Assembly: GCA_030704615.1 (NCBI GenBank)
Contig: CM060732.1
Coordinates: 5,024,001-5,088,000, forward strand
Reading direction: 5' to 3'
DNA: 64,000 nt
DNA from: Takakia lepidozioides
Lineage: Eukaryota; Streptophyta; Takakiopsida; Takakiales; Takakiaceae
Positions 55,905 to 64,000 of the stretch are shown here, in pieces. Numbering within the stretch: the stretch's first letter is position 1; each line of letters opens with the position of its first letter. The notes under the pieces are model-generated. The model made no database searches and was not told the origin of the DNA. It saw only the letters and a list, made by a program, of their open reading frames with translations. The translations under genes and the position numbers were made by a program.

Positions 55905-58289
55905 CTATGGATCCTGTTCCGCCGAGCCCTCAGGCGACGAAGTCCCCATCCCTAGATGCAAATCTAAGGACTTGTCATGCAATCCGGGGCTGGACTGCGG
56001 CTCTGATTGCTGTTGTTGTTGAGCCAGCCCTGCTTGAGCCCTTTGACTCCACATCTGCCCCATAACCGGCTGACCCAATCCTCTTGATGGAGGCCCTGGG
56101 GTTGGCAGCTGTTGTTGTGCGGAGTCCAATCGTCCCCACTGGGGATCGGGTCTTACACAAGACCCTGCAAATTGGGGTGCATGCATTGCATGTGATTGCA
56201 TTGAAAATGGGCTAAGGGGTGACTCAGGACATGGCCAGTAGTCACTGTACATGTTGGAAAATGAAGGTGGTTTGGACCCTACAAATCCCATGGCGATTGG
56301 GCCAGTGTAGAAGTAATGATGGGGTACACCCTGCATGCCTTGTGACGGCTGGGCAGGCATCCCTGCTGGGTGCTGATATTCGAAATCTTGGTTGGGATAC
56401 GGAAGACCTGGTACAACCCCACCCTGGATGTACATTCCATGTGCCATTGGGGCCATGCCCTTGAAAGACCCCATCCGAGGCCGTGGGGCAACCAGCTGTG
56501 ATACTGGGGGGAGGTGCTGCTTGGCATAGCCTCCCCCTTCCCCCCAGCCAGAACCTCTGTTTGCATTTGAAGCGGCGCGGTTTGCCCGTAATTGTGCCCG
56601 CTTTGCTTGTTGACGCTCCCGCTTGTGTGCATTCTGGTGACCACCCAGTGCCTGTGAGCTGGAAAATTCCCTGAAACAGAAATGACACTCATACTTGCGA
56701 CTCTCACATGAGGGAGGAATCGATCCCGAACTCGGGCTTGTCCCTTCGGTAACTGGCTGCATGCTATCTGTAGGAGTACCCGAATGGTCTGCGCCTTCCC
56801 CAAGCTCATTCCTAGGCTCCATACGTACATCCTCTGCACTTGCATCATCTAGCCGTTGTACCCCTTCAAGGCTAGCGGAATGGCATGTCCCACGTGTCTG
56901 AGAAGCCCCCAACTCCCACCAATCCTGCCTTCTGTCCCCACCAAAATTACTCGGGGGTTCATCTCCCTTGCTTGGCACAGGTGAAGGTTGGTTCACCTCA
57001 ATCCCAAACAATTTCACTGCTTTCCCCACCCTGTGCTGGTTTAAGACAACCCCAGAGAAATCTGGAGGAGTGTCTTCCTGTCCAAGCCCTCTAGTAAATG
57101 TTCGGGACATTTGGGCACGTACTTGTAAACCTGGATCACTGCCAAAAGTTTGCTCTCCCCTGCAGTTTGGTGAAGCTTGTGGGGAGACACCACCTAAACT
57201 CAGTGGCTCAAGCCTTTGCCTCACTTTCATAGAGCTCGATGCAGGGTTTGCTGTGTCAGACCCTGGGAAGTCCACCCGGTCTAGCTTTCCATCTTCAAAA
57301 AACGAGATAGTTTGTAGAGGCGAAAAAGGAGAGGTAGATGTGCCTTGGTCATCAGCCCTGTAGGTGACATTGTCTTTGTCCTCTCTCTCTTCATCTGTAC
57401 CTCCATCTTCAGCATAGTCCACTCCTCCTCGACATACTAGAGGGGAATCCTCAACTACAACCACTCCATCATCTTCCCCAGCCTGCAGGTTTTGCATCGC
57501 GCTATCAGCGAGACAAACTACAAGAACATAGCTGGCAAGGCAGTACAGCTAGGGAGTCATCCACATCATCATTGCGGCAGAGGCGGGTGAGAAAGTGATG
57601 CCTTTCGGAAGTTGCATCTCGAAAATAAACATTCTTAGACCAATTTCGTTCCATTTCACTTTACCGTCTGCATGTATCCTCCTATGAAGATTGTTGAGAA
57701 AAATCACTAAACGAGAACAAGAGGAGCAAACCTGTTGCGCAACAGGCCGCTGTGTTGCCTTCTCCTTGACGAACTTCAACGCTCCATTCTTGCTTGGAAG
57801 ATCAACCGCAGCACCGTCCTTGCAGCTGTTCGTAGCGCCCTTGGAGTTTCCATGCACATCTTCGCCAAGAGGGCGAGTCTCCCCCTCAGGACTCGCGCGC
57901 TCCAAGTAGGCCGACAGCTGCCCAGACAACAGCCCTTTCCTTTTGTCCAACCCGAAATGTTCCTTAGATTTGCCTGTGGTGTTGATCTGCAAGTTCCGCC
58001 GGTGCAAGCGTCTTTTGTCGATGCTTGCAGATTGATCAAGAGCCGATAAGTCAACAAGGCCGGCAGGCAAGCTGGCCCGGTCCAGAGCGTCTCCCTCGAT
58101 CTGTCCCTGGGCTTCCCGGTGCCGCTTGCTGGTCGATCCCACGGAGCTGTCGCTATCCTCGCTTTGCCACTCGTCATGGACCGCCGCTTGGGAACCGGAG
58201 GGATGCAAGAAGAAATCTGCCGTTCTTGTCATCCGATACACAATCCTAGGAGTTCTCCGTTGTTGGCCTACAAACCATAAGTTCCCCAA
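55905..58289 (-). CDS. Single C2H2 zinc finger transcription factor with EAR motif
   Basis: Two exons: 58289/58232 to 57732, and 57482 to 55905; the join keeps the frame (about 692-711 residues). ATG 58232 ([13 protein letters not shown]) is my preferred start. Residues from exon 2: an acidic region, then one plant-type finger near 56620-56700 ([27 protein letters not shown] shown here in two parts: [12 protein letters not shown] and [11 protein letters not shown]) followed by a basic helix. A Gln/Pro-rich region follows, then a C-terminal EAR repressor motif (SLDLHLGM). The finger and its basic tail resemble the GIS/ZFP5/6/8 group, which in Arabidopsis acts in trichome and hormone responses. 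It should be a nuclear repressor. The protein is much longer than the usual ~200-260 residues of that group. The intron acceptor is weak, so exon 1 is less sure than exon 2. Confidence 0.85.
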
Positions 58290-59290
58290 TCTATCGAACT
58301 CTGCAAACTTTACTCAAATATCTCCGCTCTTCCATCTCCGCGACCTTTAAGGCCTGGAAATCCAACTTCACATCCCTACATATCTGCCCCGTACCCCTGT
58401 AGTTTCCATCACTATTCTTCCTGCTAATTCTCGCTTGCCACCCGCCCTGGACTCCGCCGATCCCGCCTTGACCGAAAGAAGCAGGTTTCATCACCACCTC
58501 TAAGAACCAGAGTTTAGAAAACAATCCGATTTCAGCAGAAATAGCACGATTATTCACCTTCCCTACAAGATCGAACAAAGTGCGCTCTCTCCAAACCTTA
58601 AGATCGCAGCCACGAGCGAAATCCAGCTTAGTGAAGTGCGTCAAAACCCTACAGACAAGTCGAGAATCCCAAATCCCAAACCCGCAGTGCAGAGCAGATG
58701 GAAGCGACCACAGATCACTGCAAACAAGCTCCAAGGATATAGAGAGAGCAGCTTCGTGGATCCGTCAAGTGGTGTGCTCCCTGCTAGAATCTCCGTCCGT
58801 CGTCTGTCCCCCGCTCCAGCACAGCAGCAACGCTCTCGTGAAAGCACCTCCGCTCCCACCTCTGCCGAGGCCGCTCTGCCCTGCACGTGTGCTGCGTGCT
58901 GGGCGAGGCCCTCTCCCGCACCCCTCCGCGCCGGCCACGTCACCCGCCGCCCTTGCACTTGTGGCGCTAAACCGCCCCGACCCCACTCTCCCCTGCCCGT
59001 CAACCGCAACCGATATGACGGACCGTCGATCACCGCTCACGGCCGTGAGCCGTTACGCATGCAGGCGCGAGTTTGTGGCTGTCGCCTGCCACAAGTGGCG
59101 CGCGACTGTGTGGCTCCCACGTGGACGTACGACCACGTACGTACAGTCCTCCACCACAAGCAGGGCCGGGTACTCTGCCGCCAGCCCCGTACCGTGTAAA
59201 TCCTCCCAGGCTCAATCCCTTGCTTGGCGAATCATTCCTCTACGTATCTACGATCCTACAGCCACAGTTTAGCCAACACCAAGGCGATGG
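58290..59290 (-). promoter_or_regulatory. 5' region of the zinc finger gene
   Basis: GC- and C-rich sequence upstream of the zinc finger gene. Long overlapping frames on both strands (58580-59272, 58636-59199, 58641-59033) have no motif and reflect composition; the 5' untranslated region and promoter should be here. Confidence 0.4.
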
Positions 59291-61423
59291 ATAGTAAATG
59301 GACGAAACCCCGTTCCCATCCGCCCTCTACTTTTCATCCTATAACGGTCAGCTGCATGCATTGGTGGATGGAAACTTGAAAGTGGGTGCAAATCTGCTAG
59401 GCGGGCAGCGTGAAAATAGGGCAGTAGAATGATGCCACGGCGTGCCGGACTGTTCCACAGCCTTTTACTAAGGGTCTGAGCCCAATCGGAAGCGGGCAGG
59501 CACATTCCATCATGCTCTGCACCGGGGCCCGCACCCGCCATTATAGTTGGCTGCCCGGCCCACCCACCAGCAGGCCAGTGCGGGACCCGTTCCCAGGTAC
59601 GTCACCGGCTGGGACACATGGCAGACGGTCGTTGCGGGGAGATCCAAACCCGCGCTGGTGACTCGGTGGAGGGGCAATCGCGCGGTGAAGTGGGCCCCTA
59701 CATAGTTGCCTGGATTTCCATTGGCCGATATCTCGCCGACGGGCCCACACTCCTAGATCCTGCTCCCGCCGCTGTCCACGTGTCACGTGACTTCCAGCGT
59801 TTCCGACCAACCCCCGCGCACACAAACCCCAAACAGCACTCTGGACTGCTCATCGCCCAATGGTGTGTCGCCAGCAGGCGCATACACCGCTGCGATGGTG
59901 TGCGACGGGGCCATGAACATTCCGTATGAGCAGTGAGCACGCCTCCCTGTGAGCTGCATGGTATATATATATACTTACATGTGGATCGTGTTGTGTGCTA
60001 AGGTATGTCACAAGCATTATCGGTTGCTCTGTGTAGCTTGGTACAGGGAGGGGGAGCTGCTTCCTGTCGCGTGAATCCTCTGATTCAGGCACTCTTGCAT
60101 GTGCGTACTAAAGGTAAGGTATGTGTGCTTCTTCTGTATTTTAGTGTTCTGTTATTATGTCGCAATCTATTGCAATCTTTTTACAATCTTGCGGTTATGT
60201 CAGAATGTTAGGATAGTATTACAGCCTACGGTTTGAATGCGAACCCAGTACGACCAACGGATTGTTTATTCACCCACATCATATCAGTTATATGAATCTC
60301 ATCAATATATGCATCTGTCAGTTTCGTCTGTGGGTTGAACTGATGATCTTGAGAGCGATCGCTGCATCTGTGAGGCGCGGTTAGTAGTATGTACAAACAG
60401 AAGTGCACAATTATATTAGAGGTCTCATCAGGAAACACCCTGATCGATGGAGGCGTGTTCCTTCGTGGAATATTATAGGCTTGTAGGTCTCCAGAGATTT
60501 CATGCTGGGTACGTATATCCTCTGATTTGAGATGGAGTTGCGGTGCATTGTTTGTTCTGATGTCGAGTGTAGTATCATCAGTTGCACCAAGGAAAGTATA
60601 GCCAGTGCACATGTACAGCACTGGCGGGAGGGCCAGATGCAGTTTACTACGGACTTGGAGCCTGATTTGGACCTCATTTGGACCAGACTATGTGACGTCG
60701 AAAATGCCACCCTCTTATGTAGTATAACACAATATCATGCACTCTGAAAATGCGATTGATCTCATGAGCCACAGACATGCTCAGCAGAAGTGAACACCAC
60801 TAGTCGAACCCAAGCAGAAGCTGCAAAACTTTGTGCATGCACGAACGGAAATTTCCCTCTGAGGCATGGAAAAGTGGGGGAAAGTTACAGTATTTCACGG
60901 ATTCTGTAGTCTCACTTATTGACAGTGCAGACATGTCTGTTTCAATAACGTATAAGTGAACAGAATATGGAATTTTGATGTCACATGAGAAATGAACCTG
61001 GAAGATGATGCAAAACCAACGAAGCGTTGCTGTTAATTTTGCTCCTACCGTGCCAAGTAACAGTAAGCGTGGTGCTACAGGTTGATTTTCGATGATAGAC
61101 TATATATACACAGGCTTGTTATTACGCAACACGGATTCCTCCATATGTGCTTGATCATGTGGACTTCATTTACAACCACATGCACATGCAGCCACCGTGT
61201 AAAATACCACCAGCTAAACAAAGGCAACCGAATATAGTCCATAATTACTAGGAATGTCAACAAATTTAGCAGATCAGTGAGCTGGGACGCCATTGTTTCT
61301 CCCTGCATGTTCTTCTGTCGATCTGTGAGCTGGAAGGTAAGGACGACTAACAGCTACCCTAGTCCGTGAGGAACAACTCAACCGTTGTGCGTAGGTTCTA
61401 CTAACTTAGATTTGCTCAATTCA
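59291..61423. other. No gene recognised
   Basis: Only short frames. A (TA)n run lies at 59961-59975. Confidence 0.4.
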
Positions 61424-61702
61424 ACCTCATTTCTTTTTTATTTTTCTTTTTTTTATTTTTTTTCTTTTTTATTTTTTTGTAAAGGGAAACACCTGGGAGC
61501 GACAGCTCACAAATCAGGCCCCTTGATAGAGAGAGGAGAAAAAAACCTCTCGGTAACCTCGCCGTAAGGCTTTCAGATGCGACACCGCGCAGGGAAGGGG
61601 GAGAAGAGCACCCGTGAAGTAGCAGGATTGGACCCCAGGGTCATCCGGATGGCACTCAGTACACTTTACCAACTGAGCTACTGACTGTTGGTACCTCATT
61701 TC
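61424..61702 (-). mobile_element. Complete tRNA-derived SINE with 10-bp target duplication
   Basis: ACCTCATTTC occurs at 61424-61433 and 61693-61702. Between them, on the minus strand, the element starts with a tRNA-like head: A box GTAGCTCAGTTGGTAAAG (61666-61683 region) and B box GGGTCCAATCC (about 61628-61638). It ends in an A-rich tail (T-rich 61434-61480 on the plus strand). Head, tail and duplication together define a SINE of about 259 bp. Confidence 0.88.
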
Positions 61703-62520
61703 AACTCAACTCCTGTCCAGAATATCTGGTGCAGCGGGCTTTGCTAGAAAATATTGGTGACAAGGTCTGTGATTGAAATGGCCCTGTCATTTGGTGTAAT
61801 CAATAGGGAGACGCAGCCCGACGCAGACAGAGATAGGCTGCACGGGTTGTAGGCGGTGGCTGGCCGGCCCCCCGGTCACCTGCTCGCCGATCCCCACCTT
61901 GGGAGGTGGGGTCCATTTCCGCCCTGGCCCGGTCAGTTGCGGATTAACTTAGGCGACGGGTTAACTGGGGACATAGATTCCCAGATTTTGACCCGCAACT
62001 AAATAACCGGAGATCAGCCCCAACCCATACGATTTGGCCTGTGGTAGCCGTCATATGTTTGCAAACGGAAATACAAGCAATAAGGGTACTCTTGCATCAA
62101 TAAGATCATTAACTCTTGGAAAATTAGGGGCACTAGGGTAGCCTGGGCCGTTGGCCCAAGTGTCAAGTGTCATCTAAGCCCAAGTGCAATCTCCTATGTA
62201 TGCAAGCGCGTGACAGTGAATGCTCAATCGGTGCATTCGTCTAGCGAGATGGTACGTTCAATCGGAACTGTAAACGCTCCCAAGGTTGTTTTGCTCTTAG
62301 TCGGTTTGTCCTGTTTGCACGCTCAGCGTGAAGTCTGACCAGCTTGGGCTGTGCCATTGTGTGTACTTCGCTTGGATGCAATCCCTGTTTGCACATTGGC
62401 AACTGGTACCTGCCAACAAGGATGGTGAAATTAAAAGTTTATAAAGCAGTTACCTCATTACATGTTTCACTGTAGTACAGTTTAATGTAATGTCAACCTT
62501 GTAGGGTCTCCCTTGGTGAC
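61703..62520. other. Intergenic; one reverse satellite unit
   Basis: A single reverse copy of the 27.9-29.1 kb satellite at about 62113-62200 (GGGTAGCCTGGGCCGTTGG, CAAGTGTCATCTAAGCCCAAG). The rest shows nothing recognisable. Confidence 0.6.
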
Positions 62521-62596
62521 GCTGCAATGATTACTGAACTTCAAGACTTTCAAAGCCCTTAGTGAGGGCGGTGAAGAGATGAGTATTCTGAGCAGC
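62521..62596 (+). ncRNA. Box C/D snoRNA-like unit 1
   Basis: Terminal stem GCTGC/GCAGC encloses a C-box-like AATGATTA (62526-62533) and a D box CTGA (62588-62591); GATGAG near 62578 can serve as C'. It is a diverged duplicate of unit 2, sharing the preceding CTCCCTTGGT and the internal GCCCTT...GAGGGC stem. Target RNA not identified. Confidence 0.55.
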
Positions 62597-62923
62597 TTCC
62601 TCCTTCCCCTTTTTAAGAACAGAGATATTGGAAGTATTTGGAACTTGCTTTATCGAAAGTTATGTTGTCAATTCTGCAAGTACGAGCTTATGCCGAGAGT
62701 CTATTGGAAAAGCTGCATTCTGAGCGCCACGCGATCAACCTTCTTGAGAGGTCGGTTCTTTATAGGCAACTAGCACATGAATCTTCCTCGTCTTTGAAAC
62801 CAAGAGAATCTGGTTGCATGACTCTAGCAAGCTTTCGTTTGCCATGCTTTTGTTTTAGGGGTTCAGAGGCAATCGACTCCATTTGAGATGAATGTTTGAT
62901 GGAGAGCATGCTCCCTTGGTAAT

Positions 62924-62998
62924 GCTGCAATGATGACTAAGGAAGCTTTTGGAGCCCTTTAAGAGGGCGGTGAAGAAATAATGGGTTTTTTGAGCAGC
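62924..62998 (+). ncRNA. Box C/D snoRNA-like unit 2
   Basis: Stem GCTGC/GCAGC, C box ATGATGA (62930-62936), D box TTGA (one base from CTGA, 62990-62993). Paralog of unit 1. The degenerate D box makes function less sure. Confidence 0.5.
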
Positions 62999-63079
62999 TA
63001 CCTCCATACTCTTTTTGCAACGCAGATGAGCATGTACGTTGGAACCACTTGGACGTCAGGTTAGGCTAGGTCGTTGAAT

Positions 63080-63162
63080 GGCTGCAATGATGAGCTTGTG
63101 GTTCACGAACATGATTCTAAGTCAATCTAAAGACAATGAGAATTGTTACATTCTGAGCAGCC
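63080..63162 (+). ncRNA. Box C/D snoRNA-like unit 3
   Basis: Best of the three: 6-bp terminal stem GGCTGC/GCAGCC, C box ATGATGA (63087-63093), D box CTGA (63153-63156), 83 nt long. The guide would be the bases before CTGA (GAATTGTTACATT), directing 2'-O-methylation of an RNA I cannot name. Plants usually make such RNAs from clusters, as here. Confidence 0.65.
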
Positions 63163-63550
63163 GGGAGTGATGGTTGGCTGAATGAGGCTTACCAAAGAGC
63201 ATGTGAAAGCGCGGCCTAATCCGTCGATTAGGCAACACTAGAGCATGCTGTGTGACAGAGGGGGATGCGAGGAAGAGCGTCGCTGTGGGCGAGGGTATGG
63301 TGGAGTGACGCTTCTGACGTTGTATCTCTCTTCAGTGCTTGGCTTGGCATGAGCTTGTGTGTGGTGTGGATCTTTTGATTGCGTTTGCAGATGTCAGTTT
63401 TTTATGCTGCTTCCTGTCTGTTTGGATTCCTTGTTGCGGTTTAGGTGTCATAAACCTTAAGCTATTTTAGACCTCGCACCACCTCGCACTTCTGGAGGTG
63501 GTGTAGTGGTGATTGCCTTCTTCGCATCCAAACCACCAAATCCTTTGGCG
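63163..63550. other. Flank of the snoRNA-like cluster
   Basis: A hairpin GCCTAATC-CGTC-GATTAGGC at about 63212-63231. No gene is supported. Confidence 0.4.
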
Positions 63551-63559
63551 AGGGAAGAC

Positions 63560-64000
63560 GCTACTGGAGAAGTTCAAAGAAAGAAGAATTGTCCCCATGC
63601 AAAACTAGATCCGCTGATCGCTGCAGAAGCACTCTTACAAAGAGAAGGAACCAGGACTCTTTTAGAGAGGGGAAGCACCCCACATGAAATTTCGCATCGT
63701 GGTTTTGATTCTACCCAGCAAATTAGAGCCCGGGGACCACACAGATGAAAACCAAATACAAGCTAGCAAGATTTGATTGAGAACCAGCGCAAAACCTGCT
63801 AAGGACAGCATGACCGAACTCCAAAAGGCCAGCTTGGTGCGGAGCTTCAGGAGATTTGGTTCAAACCTTTGTTCTTCAGAGAGCCCGATACCAACTTGAG
63901 AGTGTGCGCCGAACCTGGCGAGAGCCATCTGAGGCCCAGATCGTGTCCCCAGGGCGGCCCATGCTGCCTTGAAGCATTGGGAGGCAGCTCCGTGAGGAGC
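63560..64000 (-). pseudogene. LINE fragment at the window edge
   Basis: Frame 63662-63928 shows the plant LINE block after the reverse transcriptase (LAFWSSVMLSLAGFALVLNQ, LLACIWFSSVW, MRNFMWGASPL). It continues beyond the right edge. Confidence 0.75.

Noticed and set aside
58580-59272. 230-codon plus-strand frame upstream of the zinc finger gene
   Set aside because: Overlaps similar-length frames in two other phases in GC-rich DNA; no motif and no homology recognised.
61620-61685. Functional tRNA gene on the minus strand
   Set aside because: A and B boxes are present but the acceptor stem is not paired, and the sequence is the head of a SINE with tail and target duplication.
63163-63330. 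H/ACA snoRNA after the box C/D units
   Set aside because: A hairpin and an AGAGCA box-like sequence occur, but a second hairpin with a correctly placed ACA is not convincing.

Overview
This is nuclear DNA from a streptophyte plant with a large, repeat-rich genome. The plant-type C2H2 zinc finger (QALGGH), the relics of PLS-type PPR repeats, plant LINEs with a zf-RVT zinc-binding tail and the Ty3 chromovirus all point to a land plant or a close charophyte alga. The repeat load and intron sizes suit a seedless plant or charophyte better than a compact genome, but I cannot name the species from sequence alone.

Layout. At 0-3.7 kb there is a decayed Ty3/gypsy pol 3' half, followed by a 116-bp satellite built on a perfect hairpin. 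At 3.7-12.4 kb a second Ty3 element, whose integrase ends in a PHD finger, is split by a young nested chromovirus (4419-11364, minus strand) with near-identical LTRs, a tRNA-Met primer site and a 5-bp target duplication. At 14.1-27.7 kb lies the most unusual locus: a MULE-type transposase gene on the minus strand and, diverging from it, an intron-rich gene on the plus strand that appears to join a ParB/sulfiredoxin-like domain to a beta-class DNA methyltransferase-like domain. About 26 copies of a 30-bp palindrome with core GGCGCC lie between them, and related palindromes lie in an intron of the plus-strand gene and beyond the 3' end of the minus-strand gene. At 27.8-29.2 kb there is another satellite. 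At 30.4-31.7 kb there is a decayed integrase.

At 32410-37625 there is an apparently intact eight-exon gene for a mitochondrial RTN4IP1-like quinone oxidoreductase, with a LINE fragment in its first intron. At 38-44 kb there are LINE, SINE and Ty3 fragments. At 44.6-46.3 kb two paralogous genes of a family I do not recognise diverge from each other and are followed by a second palindrome array (GGAAATGCGGCGCCGCATTTCC type). At 49.3-50.1 kb there is a PPR relic, and at 51.6-53.5 kb a LINE. At 55.9-58.3 kb there is a single-finger C2H2 gene with a C-terminal EAR motif. At 61.4-61.7 kb a complete tRNA-derived SINE is bounded by a 10-bp target duplication. At 62.5-63.2 kb three box C/D snoRNA-like units form a cluster. 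The window ends in another LINE fragment.

Only two protein genes look like ordinary functional host genes: the oxidoreductase and the zinc finger. Most other coding sequence is mobile or decayed. Several frame breaks are single-base changes in homopolymer runs, so part of the apparent decay could be sequencing error.
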